From the NCBI RefSeq assembly GCF_003478335.1, contig NZ_QUFB01000011.1, positions 6,666 to 70,665 of the forward strand: 64,000 nt of DNA, in the 5' to 3' direction. Source of the DNA: Clostridium sp. AM49-4BH. Lineage in GTDB: Bacteria > Bacillota > Clostridia > Lachnospirales > Lachnospiraceae. This document shows, piece by piece, positions 17,434-26,845 of the stretch. A program made the position numbers and the translations under genes. Each line of letters begins with the position of its first letter. Within the stretch, counting starts at the first letter, position 1. The notes below the pieces were generated by a model. It was not told where the DNA came from. It was given only the letters and a program-made list of their open reading frames with translations, and searched no databases.

Positions 17434-19057
17434 GAGTTGTCGTATCCATGGACAAGTCGTTGCGTTTCACAATTCCCCATTCTGCCAGTAGGGCTACTGT
17501 GCCCGCCGTCAAAGCTGCAGCAATGCTGGAACCATTTCGCATACCATAACGTGCCTCTTCCGCTCGCTGTCTCTGCGTATCTGCCGGCGTCATTCCGGTA
17601 AATGCAATTGGTCCTAAAACCTGAATGCCCGGTGCCGCCACGTCCGGCTTGATGTAATCATCACGACTGTAACCACGGCTGGAATCAACTGCAATGCCGC
17701 GCGTTGTTGAATCATAATAAGCCACTGTAATAACTCCAAGATTATTCGCCGGATCACAGATTGTCGTATTGGGATCTGAACGCAAAAATCGTGTATCTCC
17801 CGGAAGTAATTCGTACATCGGCAGCCATATATGAAATCTGCCCGGCATATTTTGTTCATTAAAAACACGAATTTTCCAAACACCTTCCTGCGGCTGCAAA
17901 AAACGCAGCAAAATGCATTCGTCCCCGTTTTCCTGATCGATCAAAAGATTCTGAATTTCCACGACTGTATTTTCAAATAGGAAAGAAATCACTCGCTTTT
18001 CTGCCTGTCTCGGCACCGTTTTTCCGCTATATTCGCCGCTTGGTGAGATCAAACCTATCGAAAATACCTGCGTTGCATCGCTCCACAGCTCCATCACAAA
18101 TCCGTCTCTTCCCTCGGCAACCTCTAACTCAACCTCTTCGCTGCCTCCCTGCAAAATAACGCCACTTTCATAGTGTCTCGCTGTGTTCGCCTCATTCCCT
18201 GCTGCCGTTACCACAAAAGTACCGCGATAATCCCCATAATCCCGCAGTAATTCTCCAATCACACCGCCACGGACATGACCTCCCAAATTCGTACCAACAC
18301 CAAGGCACAACACAAGAGGCATTCGCATTTGCACTGCTTGCCGCCAGAGGTAACAAACGCCCAAAATCAAATCTGCTTCACTAAAACAAGTAATTTCCGA
18401 GGATATCTGATAATAATCTCTTAAATTTTGTTTTGCCTGCTTACATTTCACAACACAGATTGCTGCAGAAGGTGCCACTCCTGAAAATTGCCCATCTTCC
18501 GTCTCGTTTCCACAGGCAACTCCTGCCATAAATGTTCCATGCCCCTCCGTATCTCGGCTCGGAACGATCTCATAAGGATTGCTCGCCGAGATTGCTTCAT
18601 TGATCTGTTCATTGCTATACTCACAGCCATACGCAAAACCTTTCGGCTTCTTCTCACCACCTTCTATCGTTTGATCCCATATACTTAAGATCCTGCTAGT
18701 CCCGTCTGCATTCATAAACGCCGGGTGCGTATAATCGATCCCCGTGTCGACAAACCCTACCAATACACCATTTCCAAACAATTCGAGTGCCGGAAGTCTT
18801 CTGACTGCCGACACTCCTATTTCGTTCAATATTTGTTCCGAGGAGAGCAGACCGTAGCAACGCGGCCTTTGTAGAAAACGTGCACGAATTCCCGCATCCT
18901 CAACTGTTGCCGCTTGATAGATCACTGCAAACCTCCGGCTGGCGAATTGTACACAATCCGTACCATACCACTGCTTGATCAATGCTTCGTCACCAGTGTG
19001 TTCTATCAAATAATCCTGATATTCATTGGAATAAATCTGCTGTTCACAGTCGGTCAT
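17318..19057 (-). CDS. S8 family serine peptidase (subtilisin-like, Csp-type)
   Basis: A 579-residue subtilase without an obvious signal peptide. The catalytic triad is complete: Asp in VDTGIDYTHP (about residue 102), His in DTEGHGTFMAG (about 169) and Ser in MRNGSSIAAAL (about 507). The oxyanion region AAGNEANTARH is also present. Between His and Ser lies the roughly 220-residue insert seen in Clostridial Csp-type germination proteases, and the N-terminal stretch could be a short prodomain. A role in spore germination or maturation is possible given the bofA neighbour, but it is not shown. AGGTGA precedes the ATG. Its 3' end overlaps DUF2508 by 116 nt. Confidence 0.85.
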   Translation of the reverse strand: MTDCEQQIYSNEYQDYLIEHTGDEALIKQWYGTDCVQFASRRFAVIYQAATVEDAGIRARFLQRPRCYGLLSSEQILNEIGVSAVRRLPALELFGNGVLVGFVDTGIDYTHPAFMNADGTSRILSIWDQTIEGGEKKPKGFAYGCEYSNEQINEAISASNPYEIVPSRDTEGHGTFMAGVACGNETEDGQFSGVAPSAAICVVKCKQAKQNLRDYYQISSEITCFSEADLILGVCYLWRQAVQMRMPLVLCLGVGTNLGGHVRGGVIGELLRDYGDYRGTFVVTAAGNEANTARHYESGVILQGGSEEVELEVAEGRDGFVMELWSDATQVFSIGLISPSGEYSGKTVPRQAEKRVISFLFENTVVEIQNLLIDQENGDECILLRFLQPQEGVWKIRVFNEQNMPGRFHIWLPMYELLPGDTRFLRSDPNTTICDPANNLGVITVAYYDSTTRGIAVDSSRGYSRDDYIKPDVAAPGIQVLGPIAFTGMTPADTQRQRAEEARYGMRNGSSIAAALTAGTVALLAEWGIVKRNDLSMDTTTLKKYLIRGTDRTGREFPNRMWGYGFLNLYGVFDALRPK

Positions 19058-19117
19058 AGGTATTTCACCTCACAAGGAAATACAATCACTTCTATATATA
19101 TGCTCACCGTGATCATA

Positions 19118-20521
19118 TTATTCTTGTCGTTGTGTCAATAATTTTGCTTCTCCGCTTTCCCGCATTTCAATACGAGGCGCCCCCTCATGATTAATATAAT
19201 CTTCCGTGATCGTCACGCGACCGATCAGATCATCTTTCGGGATCTCATACATAATATCCAGCATGAATTTCTCAATGATCGCACGCAAAGCACGCGCGCC
19301 TGTCTTTTTCTCTGCCGCCTGCTTAGCAATCGCACGGATTGCACCATCATCAAATTGCAGATCCACCTCATCTAAAGCAAGTAGTTTCTGATATTGCTTC
19401 AAAATCGCATTTTTAGGCTGTGTAAGTACTTGTGCCAGCATATCCTCCGTCATTGCCTGGAGCGTAAACACCACCGGAAGACGTCCCAAAAACTCCGGAA
19501 TCATACCAAATTCCCGCAAATCCTCTGTTGTCACCTGCTCCAAAATATTGGCATCATCATCATATTTGTCTTTGAGTTCTGACATAAAACCAATTGCGGA
19601 CTGTTTGGTCAAACGATTTTTGATCGTTTTATCCAGCTCCGGAAATGCGCCACCGCAGATAAACAATATATTTCTCGTATTAATTGTTGTCATTGGCACC
19701 ATGGCATTTTTATTCGTTGCGCCTACCGGCACTTCCACATCGGCACCCTCTAACAGCTTCAACATTCCCTGCTGTACTGACTCGCCGCTGACATCTCGAC
19801 TCTTGGAATTCTGCTTCTTGGCGATCTTATCAATCTCGTCGATAAAAACAATGCCTCGCTCTGCTTTTTCCACGTCATTGTCTGCCGCAGCAAGCAATTT
19901 CGACAAAACACTTTCCACGTCATCACCAATATATCCCGCCTCAGTCAAGGACGTTGCATCTGTGATCGCTAACGGCACCTGCAACAGCCTTGCAAGTGTT
20001 TTCACCAGATATGTTTTACCACAGCCGGTTGGTCCGATCATCAGCATATTGGACTTCTCAATCTCAATATCGTCCATAGTATCCGTCAGCACGCGTTTAT
20101 AATGATTATAGACCGCAACCGACATTACTTTCTTGGCATATTCCTGACCGACTACATATTCATCCAGTCTTCCTTTGATCACATGCGGTGCCGGCAAATG
20201 CTGAATATCAAAAACCTCTTCTCCCTCTGCAGCTTTTTTCTTCTCTTTGGGTTTCTTCTTTTTGAGCTTTTGACGTTCCGGAATATCCTCATACTGTGGC
20301 GGCTGTGCCATATTAAACATATCCATATACGGCATTCCCATATTCGGAAGTCCTGTCATGGAGTCAAAGGTCTTCTGCATACAATCATTACAAATACAGA
20401 TTCCCTGTGGCAAACGCATCATTTTACCGGCCTTACTCTCCGGTCTTCTGCATACGTAGCATATATCTTCGTATTCATTATTTTTATCTTTATTGTTGTT
20501 CTCTTCTGCCATACTGTTCAC
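19118..20521 (-). CDS. clpX: ATP-dependent Clp protease ATP-binding subunit ClpX
   Basis: A 467-residue AAA+ unfoldase. The N-terminal zinc-binding domain has CYVC (21-24) and CNDC (44-47). Walker A GPTGCGKT is at about 163, Walker B VFIDEIDKI at about 225, the pore loop region and RNRLTKQSAIGFMSE follow, and sensor 2 is in KKTGARALRAIIE. Between the zinc domain and the AAA domain is a longer-than-usual linker with a run of Lys/Glu (KLKKKKPKEKKKAAEGEE). No clpP or tig is adjacent, so this could be a second ClpX paralogue. The start is GTG 20521 (AAAGGA 5-6 nt upstream) or ATG 20512. Confidence 0.9.
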   Translation of the reverse strand: MNSMAEENNNKDKNNEYEDICYVCRRPESKAGKMMRLPQGICICNDCMQKTFDSMTGLPNMGMPYMDMFNMAQPPQYEDIPERQKLKKKKPKEKKKAAEGEEVFDIQHLPAPHVIKGRLDEYVVGQEYAKKVMSVAVYNHYKRVLTDTMDDIEIEKSNMLMIGPTGCGKTYLVKTLARLLQVPLAITDATSLTEAGYIGDDVESVLSKLLAAADNDVEKAERGIVFIDEIDKIAKKQNSKSRDVSGESVQQGMLKLLEGADVEVPVGATNKNAMVPMTTINTRNILFICGGAFPELDKTIKNRLTKQSAIGFMSELKDKYDDDANILEQVTTEDLREFGMIPEFLGRLPVVFTLQAMTEDMLAQVLTQPKNAILKQYQKLLALDEVDLQFDDGAIRAIAKQAAEKKTGARALRAIIEKFMLDIMYEIPKDDLIGRVTITEDYINHEGAPRIEMRESGEAKLLTQRQE

Positions 20522-20566
20522 TCATGTCCTTTCTATTGTAGCACTGCTCAATCTGCTTTGCATTTC

Positions 20567-20595
20567 TTGACGCACTCCCTGCACTATGCTAAAAT
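20567..20595 (+). promoter_or_regulatory. Promoter of the tRNA-Arg gene
   Basis: TTGACG (20567-20572), 17-nt spacer, TAAAAT (20590-20595), ending 11 nt before the mature tRNA 5' end. Confidence 0.7.
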
Positions 20596-20606
20596 TAGTG
20601 CTGTGT

Positions 20607-20678
20607 GCTCTCATAGTTAAATGGATATAACAGCCCCCTCCTAAGGGGCAGTTGTAGGTTCGATTCCTACTGGGAGTG
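20607..20678 (+). tRNA. tRNA-Arg (anticodon CCT, reads AGG)
   Basis: A complete cloverleaf can be drawn. The acceptor stem is GCTCTCA / TGGGAGT with two G-T pairs, the D arm GTTA/TAAC, and the anticodon stem GCCCC/GGGGC with loop CTCCTAA giving anticodon CCT. The T stem is GTAGG/CCTAC with loop TTCGATT. CCA is not encoded. A T-rich stretch (CTTTTCTTTTCG) follows at once and may end transcription. Confidence 0.93.
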
Positions 20679-20868
20679 CTTTTCTTTTCGCATAAAGTGG
20701 CTTGTTACAGTATAGCACATTCGGATACGTTTCTTAAACCACTTTATACAAATTTAAGAAGTTCTTACTTTTTTGATATTTGCGTCTCCGCGTACTTTGC
20801 GCAAATATTGTTCCACCGCTGTTATTACAGTGGCTTATCTTAAGAGGTGCGCAGAACGGAGGAAAACG

Positions 20869-22563
20869 TTGAAGCTAAAACGAACGGTTGCTTTGCTGCT
20901 TTGTGGTGTCATGCTGCTAACCGGTACCGGAATCACAACCTTAACCATCCCTGCCAACGCTGCAACGGCTCAGGCGACACAGACCAAATGGCCATCCGGA
21001 CCAAAAAAGGACTCTTTGTCCAGTGATTCGGCAATTGTTATGGAATTGTCAACGGGCACAATATTATATGAAAAAAACTCTCACAAAAAACATTATCCGG
21101 CAAGTATTACTAAGATCCTGACATCCATGCTCTTAGCAGAAAATACTTCCATGAATGAAACCGTAACAGTCTCATCAACTGCTGCATATGGTATCGAAAC
21201 CGGCAGCTCCACTATTTTTTCCGAGCCCGGCGAAAAGTTATCAGTAGAGCAATGCTTGAATGCGATCATGTTGGAATCTGCCAATGAAGTATGTCTGGCA
21301 GTTGCCGAACACATTTCCGGCAGTATCAGTAACTTTGTCGGATTAATGAATAAACGCGTAAAAGATCTTGGATTAAAGGATACACACTTTAACAATCCAA
21401 ATGGCTTGCCTGATCCGAAGCACTACACAACCGCTTATGATATGGCAGTGATCGCCCGACAGGCAATGAAATCTTCCGCCTTTCGCAAAGCCTGTGGTAC
21501 AAGACGATATGTCTGTGCCAAAACAAATAAGCACAAACAGGAACGCACATGGCAAAATCATCATCAGATGATCAATGGATGGCGGTATCCTAAATACGAA
21601 TACAAGTATGCCATTGGCGGCAAGACAGGTTACACCCACGTTGCTCAAAACACATTGGTCACTTATGGTGAAAAAAATGGAATGGAACTTGTCTGCGTCA
21701 TCATGAAAGCTGCCGGACCAAAACAGGGCGAGCCAAACGAATACACGGACACGACCAAATTGTTGAATTATGGGTTTGAAAAGTATCAAAAATACACCGT
21801 AAATCAGGAAAATGAGCAGATCAATGCCGATCTGTTTAACAACTATGGCAGTTACTTTAATGCAGACGAGTCTCCGGTCCGCCTGGCGGATGGTGCCTGT
21901 GTTGTTCTCCCAAAGGGAATACCACTTTCTGCTGCAAAGCAATCGATCACCTACAATAAAAATGTGAAACTTCATGATGGTGACAATGTGATCGGCCAGA
22001 TTACTTATACGTATGGCAATAAAACTGTTGGAGCTTCTAACATTATATATACGAACTCTGATTCGACAAAACACTTAGATGAAGCTTCACGAAATCTGGT
22101 GAACGCCAAGATTGCAAATATGGAAGCCAATAATTCCAAGCATAAAATACAAAAAAAACTGTTCCGCAATATTGCAGATGCTGCGAATCAGTTGTCCCGC
22201 AAGGTAGGAAGCGTTTTTCACAATCAACTTTTAGGAAGTGTGATCATTATCATCATCGCATTGTTATTGATCATCATTATCGCGGTACTGTTGCGCAACC
22301 TGACACCAAGCCACAGACGTCGAGGACGCAAACGAAGCGGTGGCTACCAAAGTCGTGGCGGTCGACGTCATCATGCGAAGCAGAAAAAAAACCGCAGCCG
22401 CGACGATTTTGCTCCAAGATCAGAACGTCGAAATCACAGCAAGCACTATGAGAAACATACTCCTCGAAAAGAAAATACTAAAAAACGCAAAAAAGGAGTA
22501 CAGTATCATAAACGCCATAAGCGAACCAAGGAAAGTTTCGGCAAAAACTTCTTTGATTTCTAA
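20869..22563 (+). CDS. D-alanyl-D-alanine carboxypeptidase (S11 family) with basic C-terminal tail
   Basis: A 564-residue secreted, membrane-anchored penicillin-binding protein. It has a signal peptide with Lys/Arg start and ANAA-type cleavage region, then the three active-site motifs SxxK (SITK in PASITKIL), SxN (SAN in LESANEV) and KTG (GGKTGYT). These trim the terminal D-Ala from peptidoglycan stem peptides. After the catalytic and beta domains a strong membrane helix lies at about 455-478, followed by 86 residues extremely rich in Arg, Lys and His. The tail is unusual and would face the cytoplasm. TTG at 20869 is chosen because GGAGG lies 6 nt upstream and it starts the signal peptide. 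Confidence 0.9.
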   Translation: MKLKRTVALLLCGVMLLTGTGITTLTIPANAATAQATQTKWPSGPKKDSLSSDSAIVMELSTGTILYEKNSHKKHYPASITKILTSMLLAENTSMNETVTVSSTAAYGIETGSSTIFSEPGEKLSVEQCLNAIMLESANEVCLAVAEHISGSISNFVGLMNKRVKDLGLKDTHFNNPNGLPDPKHYTTAYDMAVIARQAMKSSAFRKACGTRRYVCAKTNKHKQERTWQNHHQMINGWRYPKYEYKYAIGGKTGYTHVAQNTLVTYGEKNGMELVCVIMKAAGPKQGEPNEYTDTTKLLNYGFEKYQKYTVNQENEQINADLFNNYGSYFNADESPVRLADGACVVLPKGIPLSAAKQSITYNKNVKLHDGDNVIGQITYTYGNKTVGASNIIYTNSDSTKHLDEASRNLVNAKIANMEANNSKHKIQKKLFRNIADAANQLSRKVGSVFHNQLLGSVIIIIIALLLIIIIAVLLRNLTPSHRRRGRKRSGGYQSRGGRRHHAKQKKNRSRDDFAPRSERRNHSKHYEKHTPRKENTKKRKKGVQYHKRHKRTKESFGKNFFDF

Positions 22564-22634
22564 CTACAAACATCATAAGATAAGCTTTTCAAAATAACGA
22601 TCCAACGCTTATCCTGCGATAATAAAGAACAACA

Positions 22635-22675
22635 AAACAGCGCCTCCTCTGAAGTTAATAGAGGAAGCGCTGTTT
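22635..22675. terminator. Bidirectional terminator between the carboxypeptidase and NlpC/P60 genes
   Basis: A stem of about 16 positions, AAACAGCGCCTCCTCT / AGAGGAAGCGCTGTTT, with one internal mismatch and a 9-nt loop. T-rich on the plus side, A-rich before it. Confidence 0.8.
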
Positions 22676-22744
22676 AATTTGTTTTTACGGTATTTTAATT
22701 ATATGATGAAATTGAACTTTCGACATCTTGATCATTATATATGA

Positions 22745-23964
22745 TCAACCAAGGATTCTGCGGGCACAGCATGGAGTACGATAAAATGCATTAGCTGTCA
22801 CAATACCCCATTTCTTGCCGGCTGCATGAACAATACGTCCCCCACCAATATACATAGCCACATGGCCAATGCTGCTGCCATGTTTGTAAAACAACAGATC
22901 TCCGGGCTGCAAGCTGCTCATACTTACGCTGCGTCCATATCCGGCCTGTGCTGCTGAGCTGTGTGGAAGGCTATATCCAAACTTCTCATAAATTCTCATA
23001 GTAAATCCGGAACAGTCTGCACCACCAGTCAAACTGGTTCCACCCCAAACATAAGGATTGCCGACAAACTGTAATGCATACTTAACAACTGCGCTGCCGC
23101 TCTTGCCGGATGGTTCCTTTGCCGTAGATGTTGACTTGGCACTCTCAGAAGCTTTCTTCTGTGCTGCAGATATTGCATGCTTAAATTTCAGTGTTGTAGA
23201 CACATACTCTTTTGCCACATAACCAACTTTTCCACTGTCTGTCTTAATCTTTACCCAGTCCTTTGAGATACTCTTCACGATAGCATCATCTCCATCCGTA
23301 ATCTGTGTTACGATATCGGACTTTGTATTCTTTTCTTCGCGCACATTTAAGGTATCTGTTCCCTTTTTAACTACAGCGTAATTCTTACCAAAACGTGTGG
23401 ACAGTTTCTCTGCACGAGCTCCTGTAGCCACGTACTCTTTCTTAACATATCCGGTTACTTTACCGGAACGGATCTTAACCCAGTCACCTTTTACTTTTAA
23501 GATCTTTGCAGAACTTCCACGATGAAGTTTCCCCATCACCTTACTGTCTGTACTTCTGCTCTTACGCACATTAACATAATCTTTAGCAACGGATAAGACC
23601 AGGCTGCGATATCTTTTGGCAACAGGCTTTACCGTTGGCTTTGCCGTTGGTGCCGGTGTTATTGTCGGCGTTGTTGTCGGCGTTGCACTTGGAAGCACCG
23701 GTCCTACGAACTCATCCGAAACAACTTGATTTAATGTTACACGTTTCTGATTATTAATAGATATTGGTGTCGGTGCAATTGCCGGAGCGACTGTAGCATT
23801 CGTAACCTCAGCTCCTGCTGCTGTTTTATCAGCCCCATCTGCTGAAATAAGGCGCTCTCCTCCGGTCCTGCAATCACAACATTCATTCCTATAGTAAGTG
23901 CACAAGCAACACTGACCCCCGCTGCTTTCTTCACTAAATTTTTTCTAATCACGATAGTTACCAT
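22745..23964 (-). CDS. SH3-domain NlpC/P60 peptidoglycan hydrolase (apparent frameshift near 23850)
   Basis: A cell-wall hydrolase with three parts: a Pro/Thr/Ala-rich linker, two bacterial SH3 domains (around DYVNVRKSRSTDSKVMG and DTLNVREEKNTKSDIV), and a C-terminal NlpC/P60 domain with Cys in ADCSGF and His in IGHVAMYIG, plus a third His in RIVHAAG. The long frame lacks a signal peptide. The signal peptide (MVTIVIRKNLVKKAAG...) is encoded in another frame that starts with ATG at 23964 and runs into it. Adding one base in the GGAGGAGAG stretch near 23850 joins both. It is therefore probably intact in the real genome. It would cut gamma-D-Glu to diamino acid bonds outside the cell. Confidence 0.8.
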
Positions 23965-24149
23965 ACCTTTCACCTGTAATTTGTTACAAATATGTTACAT
24001 TTCATTACAAATTATAACAACATTATTAAATTTTGTCAAATGATATTACATGATTACCAAAAAAAGGCAGCGCCCGATCGTATATTAACCATGAAATCCC
24101 TATGTGAATACATCATTCCCTTTATACATATGATTTTCGTCCAACTCTT

Positions 24150-25280
24150 CTATTTTGTAAGTTTCCATATATTATTATCTTCTGCAAAATTGCTCATTTC
24201 ATACAAAAATAAGATTTCCGCATCTTTCTTCTGCTGTAGAATGTTTATTACAGATTTTCGGTAATACCGTAAATCGATCATAGTTACCTGATCATATTGT
24301 TCCAGCAAAAAAGGCACCAGACAGTTGGCAAAAGAATCCTTAAACACGATCAGATTCTTTCCTGTGTGATTTTGTTCTGACATCTTGATCGTCACTTCCC
24401 CATAATTTCCGCCAAAAAAGTACGCATATTTATCCTTCGTACTACATCTACGGGCATCATAGATCGTATGCTTTTCTTTGCCATCGCACACCACCGAAGA
24501 AATCTCCGGTAAATGATCCGCCGCATAGATCGTATCCGCTTTGGCATCTGCACCAAGCACACGGGAATGTAATGTTCCCAAAAAGTTTTTGCTGACCATC
24601 TTAGGCTTAAAATGCTCATAGGGCTGTTTTGTCAAGTGTAACGGCTGACAAAGCTGCTGATAGCCCACATAAGCTCCTGCCAAAGTCCAGTGATGATCTG
24701 TGCGGTAATACAATTGTTCCGACTTTTTCTGTTCATTCATTGCCTGTCCAATGTCTACAAATGTAGTCTGCTTGCATACCGAACCGGCAGCACGATACAG
24801 CGCCGCAGCCTGATAAAACGGTGCCTGCGCAGGCAACTTGTCTGCCAATATCGTTCCGGCGTCAGGTACAAGAAGCAGCGTGGATTTTGACGCTCTCTGA
24901 CTCCCCACATATTCCACATATCGCAGATTTTCCATATAGCGAAACATATCTATAGAATCTTCGGTCTTTTTGGCCAGATAATAATGATCTTTTCCCAAAT
25001 AGGTGTCTCCAATATCCTTCTGCCCCATCATACGTTTGCATATAGATGCGGTTGCCGTAAGCCCATCTCTCCCGGGAAATTGGTCATCTGCGCCTTTCTC
25101 TAATTTTTCCTGATATTGTCCCTGCACGAAACTATTAAGTGAAAATGCGGGGATCTGCTGCAAAACACGATTTTCATTTTCCGAAAAATGTTTTGCCGGT
25201 CTGATAAACATGGTTATGCCAAGTGTAAACAGGCCTCCTATGATCAGCCCAAAATATATCATATACCAGTGACGTTTCAT
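24150..25280 (-). CDS. DHHW-family (AlgX/AlgJ-like) membrane-anchored protein
   Basis: A 376-residue protein with one N-terminal membrane helix and a large outer domain. The motif YYRTDHHWTLAGAYVGY (about residue 190) is the DHHW hallmark of SGNH-like acetyltransferase partners such as AlgJ/AlgX. VVFKDSFANCLVPF near the C-terminus supplies the likely serine block (GDS-like). In such systems an MBOAT protein passes acetyl groups across the membrane and the SGNH protein places them on an exopolysaccharide. It lies directly downstream of an MBOAT gene, with GGAGG before its ATG. The polysaccharide target is unknown. Confidence 0.82.
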   Translation of the reverse strand: MKRHWYMIYFGLIIGGLFTLGITMFIRPAKHFSENENRVLQQIPAFSLNSFVQGQYQEKLEKGADDQFPGRDGLTATASICKRMMGQKDIGDTYLGKDHYYLAKKTEDSIDMFRYMENLRYVEYVGSQRASKSTLLLVPDAGTILADKLPAQAPFYQAAALYRAAGSVCKQTTFVDIGQAMNEQKKSEQLYYRTDHHWTLAGAYVGYQQLCQPLHLTKQPYEHFKPKMVSKNFLGTLHSRVLGADAKADTIYAADHLPEISSVVCDGKEKHTIYDARRCSTKDKYAYFFGGNYGEVTIKMSEQNHTGKNLIVFKDSFANCLVPFLLEQYDQVTMIDLRYYRKSVINILQQKKDAEILFLYEMSNFAEDNNIWKLTK

Positions 25281-25362
25281 TCTAATCCTCCATTCCGCAG
25301 ACGTTCCACGGCAAAGGACCGCTCACAAAACAGGAGATTTTGCTCTGCGATCAATGCTACTT

Positions 25363-26809
25363 TCAAAATCTGAAGTACAAAAACGGATTATACGATCCGC
25401 TTACTAAAAATGCCACACTGCAATACAACACCAACACCGTAAATATACTTGCCGCCACAAATCGTATCTGTTCCTGATGAGACGAGATCGCATCTATAAG
25501 CTTCAGCCGTGTCCAGCCCTTACGAAGCAGCTGTTTAGGCAGTTTTGTTGATCCAATGATCAATACGATCAAAAGAGGGATGTGGGTATACCATTGATAT
25601 ATAGCTGTCTGGTTGTACAATGCTCCGTTCGCACCAAACATCGTAAGAAAATAACGTCCCAGATCCGCAATATTCTCATTGGCAAAGATCACCCAGCCAA
25701 ATAAAACGACCAGGCAGGTATAAACATGCTGCAGCCATCCCGGCAATTGTTCCAATTTTTCTCCTAAAAATATTTTTTCTATGGTAAGCAAAATAAAATA
25801 GTAAATGCCCCACAATACAAAGTTCCAAGACGCCCCGTGCCAAAGCCCGGTCAGGCTCCAAACTACAAACAAATTCCATATCTGTCTGGTTCTGCCCCGT
25901 CGATTCCCCCCTAGCGAATATACAAATATTCACGGAACCATGTGCTAAGCGTTATATGCCAGCGACGCCAAAACTCCGTAATACTTTTTGAAATATACGG
26001 ATATTTGAAGTTTCCGGAAATGTAAATCCGAAAATATGCCCCAGTCCAATTGCCATATCCGAATAACCCGAAAAATCAAAATATATTTGAAACATAAACG
26101 CAATGGCCCCAAGCCATGCCCCTAATACCGTCCCGGTCTTCTGCGTCGATATTTCTGTCCACAATGCACCGATCTGATTTGCAAGCAAAACCTTTTTGCC
26201 CAGTCCGATAATAAAACGCTGCAGACCTGCTGCCATTTTTGCCGGAACCAGTACACGATCGTTCATCTGCTGTTCCACCGATGCATACCGCACGATCGGC
26301 CCTGCGATCAACTGCGGAAACATACTGACATACATTCCAAATGCGATCAGGTTATGCTGCGCTTTCACTTTCTGCCGATACACGTCAATTGTGTAAGACA
26401 TAGTTTGAAATGTGTAAAACGATATTCCAATTGGCAGTGCAAGCTTCCATATATGTATGTCTGTCCCCGTCAGATCCCTCAATGAAATCAACAAAAATTC
26501 CGTGTACTTAAAAAAGCAGAGAATCCCAAGATTCCCTACAACAGATACGGTTAATACAATCTTTCTATATTTTTGATAATTGACAAAACGCTCTTTATTC
26601 GCCAAAAAATATTCCAACAATAAACCATTGGTATAATCAAATACCGTAGAAAATAACATGATCCATATATATACCGGCTCGCCCCATGCATAAAAGAACA
26701 AGCTAACTGCAAATAGCAGTCCATTACGCAATTTTGCCGGACAAATAATATACAATGCGATCACTGCCGGCAAAAATAAAAACAAAAACACAACACTGCT
26801 AAATACCAT
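25363..26809 (-). CDS. MBOAT-family O-acyltransferase, two apparent frameshifts
   Basis: A membrane-bound O-acyltransferase of the AlgI/DltB type. The N-terminal frame (to 25952) holds seven or so helices and [20 protein letters not shown]. The rest is in other frames: [22 protein letters not shown] (decoded around 25925-25995) and then [36 protein letters not shown], which contains the catalytic His (LWHG). Two single-base losses explain everything, one in a GAAA(A)CTTC run near 26012 and one in CCGCTAGG near 25915. The start at 26809 follows AGAGAGG. If the breaks are real the gene is dead; assembly error is more likely. Confidence 0.8.
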
Positions 26810-26845
26810 AGTTATCCTCTCTTCTGCCTTGTTACCATACAAAGA

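Noticed and set aside
19548..20102. 184-codon plus-strand frame opposite clpX
   Set aside because: It is the antisense shadow of a strongly conserved gene, with Ser/Ile-rich composition and no ribosome site.
25363..26809. MBOAT gene as a true pseudogene
   Set aside because: Two one-base losses fit the same error pattern seen in ATP synthase genes, so inactivation is not accepted without read evidence.
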